Source: DATFVA01 sp963815785 (GTDB taxonomy: Bacteria > Bacteroidota > Ignavibacteria > Ignavibacteriales > Ignavibacteriaceae). From it: a stretch of 64,000 nt of DNA. The DNA is taken from positions 372,001 through 436,000 of the forward strand of contig CAWFHZ010000013.1 in NCBI GenBank assembly GCA_963815785.1, read 5' to 3'. Of the stretch, positions 9,400-20,384 are shown one piece after another. The notes beneath the pieces were generated by a model, which saw only the letters and a list, made by a program, of their open reading frames with translations, had not been told where the DNA came from and did not search any database. The stretch's first letter is position 1, and every line of letters starts with the position of its first letter. The position numbers were made by a program, and so were the translations under genes.

Positions 9400-11495
9400 T
9401 TATTCAGTTATAATAAAATCCAATTCGGATTTTTCCAGATCTGCGCGAACCAGTTTTACCTGTACTTTATCTCCAAGACGGAATTGTTTTTTGGTTCTTC
9501 TTCCAATTAATGAATATTTTTTCTCATCGTAAACGTAAAAATCTCCCTCCAAATCGCGTACCCTGATCAAACCCTCTGCCAGAATTTCTGTAATTTTAAC
9601 AAAAATTCCAAAATGAGTAATGCCTGATATAATTGCATGAAATTCTTCACCAATATGATCTTTAAGATATTCAATCTGTTTTTGCTTAACAGAAAGTCGT
9701 TCAGCATCCACCGAATTTCTCTCAGTAACTGAAATATGATCACTTATTTCTTCAAGTGCCTTGTATGAATATTTCTGTTTACCTTTTTCCTCAATATAAT
9801 TATACAGCATCCTGTGTACCATCAAATCGGCATATCTTCTTATAGGAGAAGTAAAATGAGTATAGTATTTAAAACCGAGTCCGTAGTGTCCAATATTATT
9901 TGCGGAGTAAACAGCTTTTGCCATCGACCTGATAGCAAGTTCATTTATTACACCTTCCTCTTCTGTTCCTTTTACCATCTGCATCAATACCTGGAACTCC
10001 TTTGACTTTGATGCTGCATTAGGATTAAAACTATAGCCAATAGTTTTTACAAACCTGCCAAATTCCTGCAGTTTTTCATTATCAGGAAGATCATGAACAC
10101 GGTAAATGAAAGGATGGATTTCACCTTTTGCCGGAACAGCGATATGCCTGGCAACAATCTGGTTGGCAAGAAGCATGTACTCTTCAACAAGCATATTGCT
10201 TGGTTTTATTTCCTTCTTTTGTATGCTTACCGGGAAGCCATTATCATCTAGTTCAAACCGGATCTCGGTTGATAGAAAATCTATACTCCCCGATCTCATT
10301 CTTTTTTTTCTCAGAATTTGTGCAAGATTATTCAGCAAAAATATTTCTTCATTATAATCCCCTTTGCTGCCATCTATTATTTCCTGAACTTCTTCATAAG
10401 TAAATCGTCTCTTACTGTTGATAACACTTTTTTTGATTTCGTAATTAACCAGTTTCCCTCTTTGAGTTAATTCAGCTATTACAGAATATGTTAACCGATC
10501 TTCATTCGGCACAAGTGAACACACATTATTTGATAACCTCTCCGGCAGCATCGGTATAACTTTCCCAACCAGGTATGTGCTGTTTCCCCGATCCAGTGCT
10601 TCTTTATCCAAAGCGGAAGCTGCCGGAACGTAATGGCTTACATCGGCAATATGTATTCCTATTTTTAAATTTCCATTCTCAAGTTTTTCAACTGATAATG
10701 CATCATCAAAATCTTTCGCATCAACCGGATCAATGGTAAAAACAACATGATCACGATAGTCTAATCTTTTTACCAAATCATCCTGTGTTAACTTCAGAGG
10801 AATCGCTTCAGCCTCATTTGATGCATCAGGCGGAAATGTATATTGAAGATTAAATGCGTTGGCAATCGAGGCAATATCTGTATCAAACGAACCGGGTTTA
10901 CCAATTTGTTTAATTACTTCACCTTCGGGATTAAGCATTGAAGTATCCCAGACTATGTTTCCGACAATTACTTTAAATCCAACTTTAGCTTTATTAAGTT
11001 TATCAGGATTGATATAAATATCACGATGAATTTTGGCATCATCAGGTTTTATAAAATAGAAAGAGTGTGATTTTTTCAGGGTTCCTACAATTTCTTCTCT
11101 TTTTCTTTTTACAATTTTAATAATCTGTCCCTCGATATTTTTCTTCTTTTTATGGGCAAATAATGCCACTTCAACTGTGTCTCCATCGAAGGCGGTGCCA
11201 AGGTTTCTGGCAGCAATAAAAATATCACCCATATTTGAATTTTTTAGTACCACGAATCCGTAACCAGCCTGGTTTAACTGGAGTGTTCCGGTTATAATAT
11301 TTGATGAGGGAGTTTGATTAAGATAAAACCGCTTGCCGGTTTTAGTAAGAAAATTTTCCTCTGAAAGTTTAAATACTGCAGCTTTCAAAGAACTGTACTC
11401 GTGCTCTGACGTAATATCAAGTTTACTTGCTATTTCTTTATTTTTAAATCCTTTACCAGGATTCTTTTAAAAAGTGCTATAATTTTTTTCTTCAT
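9400..11495 (-). CDS. rnr: Ribonuclease R, frameshifted near the N-terminus
   Basis: RNase R is a processive 3'-5' exoribonuclease that degrades structured RNA. The main frame (from 11388) carries cold-shock OB domains, the RNB catalytic domain with the Asp cluster IDPVDAKDFDDAL, and a C-terminal S1 domain (FGIFVKI). Upstream sequence encodes the missing winged-helix start MKKKIIALFK, then in another frame NPGKGFKNKEIASKLDI, leading into SLKAAVFKL. One A missing from the run at about 11461-11470 explains the break. The start at 11495 overlaps the tamB stop by one base (TAATG), indicating translational coupling. Corrected length is about 698 residues. Confidence 0.88.
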
Positions 11496-14400
11496 TAGAA
11501 TTCAAATTTATATTTAAGACCAAGTTCATTTATCATTTCATTTATATTTGTATTAGACTCAGTTACGGATTGTTTACGCTCCAACCTTATCAACAATTTA
11601 TTTGTAATCGGATATTCAAGTTTAATATTTGCCTGTGAAATATCCTGGAAAACTTCAGTGGAACCTCCTATGGAATAATTAATATCTCCGGCTTTACCTA
11701 CCAGATTAAATCTGGTGGTAGCTCCAACTTGCCTAAGTTCAACTCTTCTTACAATATCTCCGAATTGTTTGTTCAAAAAACCACCGACAACTGATCCTGC
11801 CAGAGAAGCGGCTGTTGATGCAGCAGCATTTCTATCCTGTTGAGTGGCACCTTCTGTAAAGCGTCCGGCAAGTATAAAAAGTACTGCATCAGATGCAGAT
11901 TTAGTCGGATCGGGATTATTATTTTCAATATTATTTGCACCATAATATACTTCAATATTGTTTTGCCCCTGCACAAGATTTTTGCCAAGATCTTTTAGAT
12001 AACCCTTGATATTTATTTTGACAGCAACTTTAACTTCATTATTAGAAACGGAATCACCAGCGGGAGAATAGTAATCAATATAGGTTGCTGTAATATCGAG
12101 ATAAGGATTATCAAGCTGGTTCTCAAATCTGATTGTGCCGTCGGCGTCAAAAGTTTTAAGGAATTCAAGCGTTGAACCATTCAAGAGATTCAATTCTCCA
12201 CTTGCATCAGTTCTTCCATTAATTCTTTCATAGTGAAAATCACCCTTTAAAATTGCGGTAAGATTCTGATCCAACTCTTTTGACAAAACAAAAGTGATTT
12301 TCGCTTCCTTTTCAACATGCACATCAATCTTATAATCAAAAGCAACATTTGAAGATGAACTACTTTGTTGCAATGTGTTATGCTTGTGTGAAAGATCTAC
12401 AAGTCTCTGAAAATCTGCCTGACCTTTTTGAACCTGGTTTGTATCTTCAGGGAAAACATATCTAAAATCATTCGAGCTGTTCTGATAAGCACTTTCAGTC
12501 TGAGGAAAAGTCAGATCAGCTTCTTTAACAACTACGGGGACCGAAATATTAGTTCCGTTTGCATCAAGTTTAAATTCAATATTTCCCTGAGTTGCAATTA
12601 CAAGATTACCATAAACTGAAGGACTAACCGATCTACTCTCCTCACCCAAAACTTTAAGCTGGCCGCTTAAAGATATATTGGAAGATACAACCTTAAGATT
12701 TTTCAACTCAGCTTCACCTGATCCCGTTATTTGTCCTCCGTTTTTAGTACCGGGAGCATTTTTTATAAGTAAACTATCAATTTTTATTTGATCAGGCGTT
12801 ATGGAAAGTTTTAGCCCGGCATTATATTCCAGATTATTTTTTGCGATCACAAAGTCTGTATTGTCAAGTATTAATTTTCCTTCTGGCAGCATACTATTAA
12901 ATGTTCCGCCTATATTTAAATTTGCACTTAACTCACCACTTATTTTGTTGACTTCAGGGAGCATATTTCCTAACGCTCCAAGTTTAAAACTATCGGCCGA
13001 TACATTAATATTTAATGGAGAATCTTTAATTAGTCTTTCTTCAACACCGGAGAAAGCCAGATTAATAGGGATGTCACCCGTTATTTTTAACTTCGGATTT
13101 TTAAAACTCCTTACAGAATCTACAAATCTTATATCTGTATTCAGTTTTTCGTTTTTATAATTAAGGTTGGCAATAAGGGATCCGAATTTTTTATTTTTAT
13201 ATGTTACGCTATCTGCATTGAGTTTAATAATCATAACCGGCGATTCAAAATCTCCCTTAATATCAGCGGTAAAGTTCAAATAACTTTGTATTGAATTCTC
13301 CGGCCTCAAACCTAATAAAGATTCACTGATATCTTTTCCGGTCAAGCCTTTTATGGAAACAGTAAGATCCTGATTGCCTTTTCTTTTTAACAAGCCTGAA
13401 ATAGCTAAGCTTCCGTTTTTATGAAATAATTCAAAATTTTTAAAATTAATATTATCAGGCGAATAGGCTATGTTTAACTCTTTTTTGTTTTTCAGTTTAA
13501 AATTATTGTATTGCACAGAAAGAGTATCAAAGTTAATATCAACTCCCTGGCTGTTAAAATTCATCCTCGAATCAATGTTTGCAATTAGGTAATCCTCGAG
13601 ATTTGCTGAGAAATGCACAACTGCAGAATCACTTTTTATTGCCAAACCCAGTTGGAAATTCTTAATATCATTTCCTGTAAAAATTCTTTCAATGCTCAGA
13701 TCTACATCAGCATTAAGTTCTGAAAGTGAAACTGAATTCAAATCGTTATTTAAAGCAAGATTCAGGTTCAGTTTGGATAAAAAGAAAACATCGTTCTTGC
13801 CCCAATATTTCAGATAGTCAAGGTTACCCTTAAATTTGAAATTTAATGAATCGGATGTTTCCTCCAACGTTCCCTGGATATCTCCGTCCAGTTCAAGCTG
13901 CTTGCCTCCAAGGAAGAGAGAAAGTAATTCAAAATTTTTAAATTCAATAACATAATCCATTTTTGTTATTCTATCCTGCTTTTCTATTTCGGGAATATTT
14001 TCAACAATAGATCCAAGGGAATCTACTTCCGGGAAGGATGGCATAAGTTTTTTTAGTTTATTTCTTACCGCATTAGTTACAATTTTCATTTCATATGTTA
14101 TTAATGAAGCAGCATTAACAATGGTAAAGTTTCCAGTAAGTGTTATATCAGCAAGATCTGATATTATATTAACAATTCTTTCACCGCCTTCATTTTTTCT
14201 TAAATCAACAATGGCCCTTGTGCTGTCTATTTTTATTCCGTTTACAGATGAATTATACATTACAGTACTCAGGAAAAGGTTTATACTGTCAGGGTCAAAA
14301 CTTTCACCACTTGCATCAATACTGAAATTAAGATTGGTATTCGCAGAAGTGTCTTTTAAAATTTCAGCAATGTTAAGATTTCTGATATTGCCTGTCAATT

Positions 14401-15991
14401 CATAAGAAGGCATACCCGTATTTGTAAAATCAAAAGAACCATCAAGCGCCGCATATGTTGTATCATGGATTGCCGTGAGCCGGTAGTCAATTTTTTTACT
14501 TTGCGCATTTGCAATTAATCTCAGACTATCCATTTTAGTACCATTGACTATAGAACCACCTGCAAAAAATTTAACCGAGGCATTCAGACTATCCGGCTTA
14601 ACTCCGAAACCTTTTACAGAACCCCGTGATGTAAGATTAGTGGGAACACCTGATATAGGGGCAAGATCAAAATTTCTGGTTCTAAAGTTAATATCATATT
14701 CCATGGGTTCTTTTCCCAGATTAAGGTTGCCTCCAACTTCAAAGGAACCTTTATCCGTGGTTACAGAAACTTTTGTATTAAAATCCAGGGGCTTCCCTTC
14801 ATATGAAAGAGTATCAAACTTAATAATTCCATATTCCTTAAACACCGGTACCTGTAGAGATGGCAAAAGATCATTAATATCTTCCTGATTCAAATACGTA
14901 TTATAGAAATCCGCAGTGATATGCATATTCTGACCAGCATCAATGTTTTCAATTCTGCCGCCGGTTTGAAGGTGAGTATTTTCAAAATTTACGTCAAGTA
15001 GATCCAAACTTAATGATTTTAATGAGCCGGATATTTTAATGTTCGCAGAAATAATTCCGTTGAGAATGTTTGTAGCTGGAATAAAAGCTGAAAGATCCGA
15101 AAAAGCAAACCTATCTGCTGACAGCTCCAGATTTAAAACTGCTTTTGCAAAATCTGTATTAAGTGTTGTATCAAATATTGAAAAATTATTCACATGAGCA
15201 TTTAACCAGAAATCTGAAAAATTCGTTTTGATCTGAAGATCATTTGTTCTTACAGAGTCTTTTGTTACATAAAACTCACCTGATAACTTTTTTAGAGTAA
15301 AGCGGTTTATATTAGGACTCAGTGAAAGAGAATGTATCGCAAGTTCAAAGTCATGATTTTTAATATCAGCGTAAGCACTGAGTGAAAGATTTAAATCCCT
15401 GACAACTAGATTGTGCATATTAAGACTATCATAAGAGACTTCAGTATTGAGACCAGAATCTTTCATGGAAAAATTTGTGTTTTTAATATTCAGTTCGGCA
15501 ACAATAATTTTAAATGGAAATGGAGATGAAGTTGTATCAATGGTTTTTGATGGAGGGATTAATTTTGAAATGTTAAGTTCTCCATTCTGATCTCTTACAA
15601 ATTTAATATCAGTATCATCTATTTCAATTTTTCTGACATAAATCTTCTTTAATAACAATTGTAAAGGACTTGTTCTAACTTCAATTTTACCAGCATTCAG
15701 CAAAGTATCTTTACCCATTGTTACATTTGTATTCTTGAGTATGATAGAAGTGAATATTGTTCCGTCCAGTTCGCCAATGTAAACTTTACCATTAAGTGCG
15801 TCGTTAGCAACATTCATTGCAGTTTCTCTCAGCCAGTTTCTAAATGTTGATGTCTGACTGACTGCAAAAGCAATTACAAGGAGAAAGAATATTCCCAACC
15901 CGATGTATAAGAAAACATTCACTATTTTCTGAAACAGCGTTCTTTTCTTCTTATCTTTTTTCTCGCTTGATTTTTGCTTTTCTTCTGCCAC
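11495..15991 (-). CDS. tamB: TamB-like translocation/assembly module protein (DUF490)
   Basis: The 1498-residue protein has a Lys-rich cytoplasmic start, one transmembrane helix (about residues 24-44, VFLYIGLGIFFLLVIAFAV), then a very long beta-rich repetitive region typical of AsmA/TamB bridge proteins. The last ~400 residues match the DUF490 C-terminal domain, ending GLKYKFEF. TamB-family proteins span the periplasm and are implicated in outer-membrane protein assembly and phospholipid transport. Its place between rfaE2 and rnr, in an array with bamA, skp and lpx genes, fits that role. The phrase DAVLFILAGRFTEG resembles the conserved TamB C-terminal segment. Confidence 0.85.
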   Translation of the reverse strand: MAEEKQKSSEKKDKKKRTLFQKIVNVFLYIGLGIFFLLVIAFAVSQTSTFRNWLRETAMNVANDALNGKVYIGELDGTIFTSIILKNTNVTMGKDTLLNAGKIEVRTSPLQLLLKKIYVRKIEIDDTDIKFVRDQNGELNISKLIPPSKTIDTTSSPFPFKIIVAELNIKNTNFSMKDSGLNTEVSYDSLNMHNLVVRDLNLSLSAYADIKNHDFELAIHSLSLSPNINRFTLKKLSGEFYVTKDSVRTNDLQIKTNFSDFWLNAHVNNFSIFDTTLNTDFAKAVLNLELSADRFAFSDLSAFIPATNILNGIISANIKISGSLKSLSLDLLDVNFENTHLQTGGRIENIDAGQNMHITADFYNTYLNQEDINDLLPSLQVPVFKEYGIIKFDTLSYEGKPLDFNTKVSVTTDKGSFEVGGNLNLGKEPMEYDINFRTRNFDLAPISGVPTNLTSRGSVKGFGVKPDSLNASVKFFAGGSIVNGTKMDSLRLIANAQSKKIDYRLTAIHDTTYAALDGSFDFTNTGMPSYELTGNIRNLNIAEILKDTSANTNLNFSIDASGESFDPDSINLFLSTVMYNSSVNGIKIDSTRAIVDLRKNEGGERIVNIISDLADITLTGNFTIVNAASLITYEMKIVTNAVRNKLKKLMPSFPEVDSLGSIVENIPEIEKQDRITKMDYVIEFKNFELLSLFLGGKQLELDGDIQGTLEETSDSLNFKFKGNLDYLKYWGKNDVFFLSKLNLNLALNNDLNSVSLSELNADVDLSIERIFTGNDIKNFQLGLAIKSDSAVVHFSANLEDYLIANIDSRMNFNSQGVDINFDTLSVQYNNFKLKNKKELNIAYSPDNINFKNFELFHKNGSLAISGLLKRKGNQDLTVSIKGLTGKDISESLLGLRPENSIQSYLNFTADIKGDFESPVMIIKLNADSVTYKNKKFGSLIANLNYKNEKLNTDIRFVDSVRSFKNPKLKITGDIPINLAFSGVEERLIKDSPLNINVSADSFKLGALGNMLPEVNKISGELSANLNIGGTFNSMLPEGKLILDNTDFVIAKNNLEYNAGLKLSITPDQIKIDSLLIKNAPGTKNGGQITGSGEAELKNLKVVSSNISLSGQLKVLGEESRSVSPSVYGNLVIATQGNIEFKLDANGTNISVPVVVKEADLTFPQTESAYQNSSNDFRYVFPEDTNQVQKGQADFQRLVDLSHKHNTLQQSSSSSNVAFDYKIDVHVEKEAKITFVLSKELDQNLTAILKGDFHYERINGRTDASGELNLLNGSTLEFLKTFDADGTIRFENQLDNPYLDITATYIDYYSPAGDSVSNNEVKVAVKINIKGYLKDLGKNLVQGQNNIEVYYGANNIENNNPDPTKSASDAVLFILAGRFTEGATQQDRNAAASTAASLAGSVVGGFLNKQFGDIVRRVELRQVGATTRFNLVGKAGDINYSIGGSTEVFQDISQANIKLEYPITNKLLIRLERKQSVTESNTNINEMINELGLKYKFEF

Positions 15992-16069
15992 TTAATAAAA
16001 TCGGTATAATTAAAGGGTGATACGATTAGTTAAATAAAACTTACATACTATACTAAGATGAATGGCATC

Positions 16070-16548
16070 TTATTTTTTATAATTCTCCAGAATAGTTTTT
16101 ATAATGTTTGAGGTAGATTGGAAATTTATAAACTCAATAGTTTTCACTTCTCCCCCGTTCTTCAGAACAACATCTTTTCCAACAATATCATTTATAGCCC
16201 AATCGGCTCCTTTTATTAATATATCAGGGATGATTTTTTCAACTAGATTAGCAGGAGTGTCTTCTTCAAATATTACAACAAAGTCCACCGGCTTTATGTT
16301 AGAAAGTACAAACGCCCTTTGTGTCTCAGGAACTACAGGTCGCTTTTCTCCTTTAATTCTTTTCACAGAGGCATCACTGTTCAAACCCACAATTAATACA
16401 TCTGCCATGGCTTTTGCTTTAATTAAATAATCTACATGACCCGCATGAATTATATCAAAAACACCATTGGTGAATACTACTTTTTTCTTTTTCTTTTAAA
16501 GGATGCTCTTAAAGCAATAATTTCATCAAGAGATTTTATATTGCTCAT
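16070..16548 (-). CDS. rfaE2: D-glycero-beta-D-manno-heptose 1-phosphate adenylyltransferase, frameshifted
   Basis: This domain transfers AMP to heptose 1-phosphate to make ADP-heptose for the LPS inner core. Translation from ATG at 16548 gives MSNIKSLDEIIALRASFKRK and then stops. In the next frame it continues VVFTNGVFDIIHAGHVDYL with the nucleotidyltransferase HxGH-type motif (HAGH), then ADVLIVGLNSD. A single missing A in one of the A runs at 16481-16497 explains the break. The ATG overlaps the rfaE1 stop by four bases (ATGA), confirming the start and coupling with the kinase. The protein would be about 159 residues when corrected. Confidence 0.88.
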
Positions 16549-17540
16549 AGATTCTCTTCTTTAACAGTATTAAACAGTTTATCAAGTTCAATTGGGACTA
16601 TCCCAACTTCACCACAAACTATTCCACCCGCATAATTTGCAAGATAAGATGCCTCAACAATATCTGCTTTAGCTGCCAACGCCATAGTTAAGGTTGAAAT
16701 TACTGTATCCCCGGCACCTGAAACATCGGCTACTCTTCTCGCTTTGGTCGGCATTCTTTTCTCAGGTTTTCCCTTTTCAAAAACGGCTATTCCACCTTCA
16801 CCCAATGTTAACAAAACATATTTAGGATTTAATTTCTCAAGAAGTTTATTTCCAGCAAATGAAACATCAGTATCTGTTTTAATTTTAATCCCAAGTACGT
16901 CCTCAGCTTCTTTACGGTTAGGCTTAAATACAGTTACATTTTTAAATGAAAAAAAGTTATTGAATTTGGGATCAACAGTGGTAATTATTCCATTAGAATT
17001 TCCTAACTGAATAATTTTTTCAATTAATCCGTTAGTTAAAACGCCTTTATTATAATCTTCTAATATGATTGCATCAAGTGTCCCGCAATGCTCTTCAAGA
17101 TATTTAAAAATCTTTGTCTGCAGTTTTTTATTTATATATTCCTTGCTCTCCTTGTCAATTCTAACCACATGCTGGTTATGTGCGATCACCCTTGATTTAG
17201 ATGTTGTTGGCCGTGATTCATCAACTATAATTCCTTCAGAGTCAATATTTAATTCACTCATCAAGGATGTAAAAACAGATCCATCATTGTCATATCCTAT
17301 TACTCCAATCGGTAGCGGATTTCCGCCTAATTTTAAAATATTCAAAGCTACATTTGCAGCCCCTCCAAAACGGAAAAATTCATTCCCTACTTCTACAACA
17401 GGTACAGGAGCTTCAGGAGAAATTCTTTTTACATCTCCCTGGAAGTAACAATCAAGCATCATATCGCCAACTACTGCTACATTCAATCCTTTAAATTTTT
17501 TTTTAAGTTCATTCATTCTGCGTAAAGGAATGGAGACCAT
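16545..17540 (-). CDS. rfaE1: D-glycero-beta-D-manno-heptose-7-phosphate kinase
   Basis: The 331-residue PfkB-family kinase corresponds to the HldE N-terminal half and phosphorylates heptose 7-phosphate at C1. Seen are VAVVGDMMLDCYFQGDV near the start, RISPEAPVPVVEV, FGGAANVALN, and the PfkB signature with catalytic Asp in VSGAGDTVIS. In this organism the kinase and the adenylyltransferase are separate genes (rfaE1 and rfaE2) that overlap by four bases. The start may lie at internal Met9 (MNELKKKFKG), because the first eight residues are not typical of the family. Confidence 0.92.
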   Translation of the reverse strand: MVSIPLRRMNELKKKFKGLNVAVVGDMMLDCYFQGDVKRISPEAPVPVVEVGNEFFRFGGAANVALNILKLGGNPLPIGVIGYDNDGSVFTSLMSELNIDSEGIIVDESRPTTSKSRVIAHNQHVVRIDKESKEYINKKLQTKIFKYLEEHCGTLDAIILEDYNKGVLTNGLIEKIIQLGNSNGIITTVDPKFNNFFSFKNVTVFKPNRKEAEDVLGIKIKTDTDVSFAGNKLLEKLNPKYVLLTLGEGGIAVFEKGKPEKRMPTKARRVADVSGAGDTVISTLTMALAAKADIVEASYLANYAGGIVCGEVGIVPIELDKLFNTVKEENL

Positions 17541-17633
17541 AAATTATCCTTCAATTGAATTATTAAGGTAAAAATACGTATAAAATGATTCTTCAAAAAG
17601 ATCAGAAGTGATAATTGTTAAAACTGTGCGGGA

Positions 17634-18761
17634 TTATTTCTTTTTCCGGATAGTGGTTTTATCAGTCTTTACGGTTTTTTTTCTACCATTCCAATGAGCA
17701 AGTGGATTATCAATTCTCACCCTGAACAAACCTTTATCTGTTCCAATCCACAAATCAGTACCATCAAACAACATCGATAGTATAGTTGAAGTTTTTATAT
17801 TTGTCTTATCCAGGTCCAATTCCTTCACTTCACCCGAAATGCGGTTAATAAGAGCAATGCCATGTCCATATTCTGCCCTGTCATCTTTTGAAAACTGGTA
17901 GACCGATGCCCAAACAGTATTCCCCGTTTTGGCTAAACAATAAATTCCATTTGCGGGCAGTCCGTCTTTACGTGATATCCTGATCCATCTGCGGTTTCTA
18001 TCATAAACATAAATCCCCCCAAGATTAAAATCCGGTTGTTCTTTAGTTATAAACTCGTCCGTTCCAATCCATACATATTTATTATCAAACAGCATATCAC
18101 TTATTGAAACGAAGGAACCCTCTTCAAGAAACTTTCCATTTTTATTATTTAGAAAGTCCCATGCATAATTACTCCTGATGTTTTTATTCTTATAATATTT
18201 GTGTACTCCGCCCTCTGTACCAAACCAGATCAGGCTATCGCCATCAAGAGATATTGATGTGAAGTTATTAGTTTTGGAATCACCTTTAATCGTTTTATCA
18301 TAGTCAGTAAAACGCTGACGACGTACATCAAGTTGTGTTAGATTTTTAAATCTTCCGATCCATAAAATATCTTCATCAGGATCATAGCAAAGAGCCCGGA
18401 TCCAGTTTCCCATTTCACCGCCAAGAGCAAATTTTTTATTTGTCCAGGAGTTTTTCTTTTTATTATATATAAAAAGTCCTTCAGCGGCACCAGCCCAAAC
18501 ATAATCTTTGTTAACCTCAATATTAAAGTAGAGATCGTTTCCAAGATTTTTTTCTTTAGTTGAAAAGTTTTTCCAGCTATCATCTTTCTTAGAATACCTG
18601 AAAATACCCTGTCCATAAGTAGCAATCCATATAAATCCAGGTTCCTTTTTTATGGCAGTTATAGTAGCACCGGTCAGATAGCTTTTAATTTCTTCCTGAG
18701 AATATGAAGCAGGAGTAATTAAATAGAAGAATAGTATGGTAAGTAACAATCGTAAAATCAT
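17634..18761 (-). CDS. Secreted beta-propeller protein with two-component-regulator-type repeats
   Basis: The 375-residue protein has a signal peptide (MILRLLLTILFFYLITPASYSQ at residues 1-22 shows the charged, hydrophobic and cleavage parts). It then carries six or more repeats of the form xxWIGTxxGLxxY, for example VWAGAAEGLFIY, LIWFGTEGGVHKY, YVWIGTDEF and DLWIGTDKGLFRV. Such Reg_prop repeats form periplasmic propellers in sensor kinases, but here no kinase domain follows. The tail is strongly basic. It lies 49 bases upstream in the transcript of nothing enzymatic that I can link, between panB and rfaE1, so its role is unknown. Confidence 0.75.
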   Translation of the reverse strand: MILRLLLTILFFYLITPASYSQEEIKSYLTGATITAIKKEPGFIWIATYGQGIFRYSKKDDSWKNFSTKEKNLGNDLYFNIEVNKDYVWAGAAEGLFIYNKKKNSWTNKKFALGGEMGNWIRALCYDPDEDILWIGRFKNLTQLDVRRQRFTDYDKTIKGDSKTNNFTSISLDGDSLIWFGTEGGVHKYYKNKNIRSNYAWDFLNNKNGKFLEEGSFVSISDMLFDNKYVWIGTDEFITKEQPDFNLGGIYVYDRNRRWIRISRKDGLPANGIYCLAKTGNTVWASVYQFSKDDRAEYGHGIALINRISGEVKELDLDKTNIKTSTILSMLFDGTDLWIGTDKGLFRVRIDNPLAHWNGRKKTVKTDKTTIRKKK

Positions 18762-18810
18762 AAGCTGAATTTTAACTAAAACTTAGTGAGCAAGTAAAGT
18801 CATTAATTTC

Positions 18811-19626
18811 TTAATAACTTTCCTCTTCGGAAGGAAAATTTTTATTTTTTATATCTGTAATATAACTTTTAACAGCATCAGAGAGTTCTTTAGCAAGCTC
18901 TCCATAACGCCTGACAAACCGGGGATGAAAATCAACATTTAATCCAAGCATATCCGGCGTTACAAGAATCTGACCATCACAATGCATTCCTGCGCCAATC
19001 CCAATAGTGGGGATACTCACCGATTCAGTAATTTGCTTTGCCAAGCCTGCGGGAATTTTTTCAAGTACAATAGCAAAGGCGCCTGCTTCCTCAACCAATT
19101 TCGCATCTTCTAACAATTCTGCTGATTCTTCATCATCTCTACCCCTCTCTCTGTAACTCCCGAACTGATGAATACTTTGTGGAGTTAGTCCTATATGTCC
19201 CATAACCGGTATACCGGCATGTGTAATTTTTTTTATAGCTTTTGTTACTCTTTTACCGCCCTCAAGCTTTACTCCTCCTGCAGAAGTTTCTTTCATTATT
19301 CTTCCTGCATTTCTGAAAGCTTCATCTTTACTAAGCTGATAAGACATAAAAGGCATATCAACAACAAGCATTGCGCGGTTAATCCCTTTGGAAACTGCTT
19401 TGGTGTGATAAATCATTTCATCCATCGTTACAGGAAGTGTTGTATCATTTCCCTGAAACACGTTACCGAGTGAATCACCGACAAGGATTAAATCGATACC
19501 AGCTTCATCTAGTAGTTTTGCGGTTATAAAATCATATGCAGTTAAGGCAGTGATTTTTATACCCTTCTGTTTGAGCAATGTTAGGGATTTAGTGGTGATT
19601 CTTTTTATGGTTTTTTCTGTACTCAT
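18811..19626 (-). CDS. panB: 3-methyl-2-oxobutanoate hydroxymethyltransferase
   Basis: PanB makes ketopantoate from 2-oxoisovalerate and methylene-tetrahydrofolate, the first committed step to pantothenate and CoA. The 271-residue protein shows ITALTAYDFITAKLLDEAGID, the Mg-binding LVGDSLGNV, HTKAVSKG, and GHIGLTPQSIHQFG followed by IGIGAG near the C-terminus. Length is normal for the family. It starts 2 bases after lipM ends, so the two are co-transcribed. No other pantothenate gene is in the window. Confidence 0.96.
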   Translation of the reverse strand: MSTEKTIKRITTKSLTLLKQKGIKITALTAYDFITAKLLDEAGIDLILVGDSLGNVFQGNDTTLPVTMDEMIYHTKAVSKGINRAMLVVDMPFMSYQLSKDEAFRNAGRIMKETSAGGVKLEGGKRVTKAIKKITHAGIPVMGHIGLTPQSIHQFGSYRERGRDDEESAELLEDAKLVEEAGAFAIVLEKIPAGLAKQITESVSIPTIGIGAGMHCDGQILVTPDMLGLNVDFHPRFVRRYGELAKELSDAVKSYITDIKNKNFPSEEESY

Positions 19627-19628
19627 TA

Positions 19629-20384
19629 TTATAAATCGTTATGGGAAATTAATTCTTCTCTAAATAATTGAACCCGGAAAAAATTTTCAAATCCTTCAGC
19701 AATTGAAATCGCAAGTTGATCATAATCAGTTTCAATATTCAGGATCGATTCAAGTTCTGTTGTTTTATTATTTAATTCTTTCTTAACTGAGTCTGACTCA
19801 TTCTTGTTAAGATTTAAATAGTCAGCTAAATTTACATGAAAATCACCACACATAATTGATCCGTGTTGCAAAAGCACACTTCCAAGTTTTCTCTGGGCAC
19901 TTCCTACAAGCTTTTTACCTGCAAACTTTATCTCACTTTTTGCAGGCACACCAAAACAGGCGGCCCCTATATTTTCTTTATAAAACGAAGGCAGGTTCGG
20001 TTGATGTCCTTCGAGTTCAAGCTGATTAAGTTCAGGGTTGTACAATTTTAAACCTTCAATCAATGCAAAATTAATTTGCTCATAAATATTTCTTGGAGAC
20101 GAACCCGACTCCAAATACATAACAACAGAATAAGTCAGTTCCTCTGAATGCAGAATAGCACGCCCACCGGTTGGTCTTTTTACAATATCAATTCCATCAG
20201 CAGCAGCCTTTTCACTATTGATTTCTTTAATATCCTGATTTGCTCCCAGAGAAATGCAATAAGGACTCCAGCGGTATAAACGAAGTATCGCACTTTCAGG
20301 CTTAACATCTTTTGCCAGGTTCAAATCAAATTGCATATTGTATGAACCAGTATTAATACCGGTGTCTATCAATCTCCAGTTCAT
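19629..20384 (-). CDS. lipM: Lipoate/octanoate transferase of the LipM/LplA family
   Basis: The 251-residue protein has the biotin/lipoate ligase fold signature: KRPTGGRAILHSEELTYS for the acyl-adenylate pocket and GKKLVGSAQRK with the acceptor Lys. A Cys in AACFGVPAKSE occupies the place of the catalytic Cys of octanoyltransferase LipM, so transfer of octanoate from ACP to lipoyl domains is more likely than ATP-dependent lipoate ligation. It overlaps the lpxA stop by four bases and precedes panB by two. Assignment to LipM rather than LplA rests on this Cys and is moderate. Confidence 0.75.
   Translation of the reverse strand: MNWRLIDTGINTGSYNMQFDLNLAKDVKPESAILRLYRWSPYCISLGANQDIKEINSEKAAADGIDIVKRPTGGRAILHSEELTYSVVMYLESGSSPRNIYEQINFALIEGLKLYNPELNQLELEGHQPNLPSFYKENIGAACFGVPAKSEIKFAGKKLVGSAQRKLGSVLLQHGSIMCGDFHVNLADYLNLNKNESDSVKKELNNKTTELESILNIETDYDQLAISIAEGFENFFRVQLFREELISHNDL

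Noticed and set aside
16481..16497. Programmed frameshifting at the A runs of rfaE2
   Set aside because: No stimulatory hairpin or Shine-Dalgarno-like element is apparent, and many other genes in the window show similar breaks.
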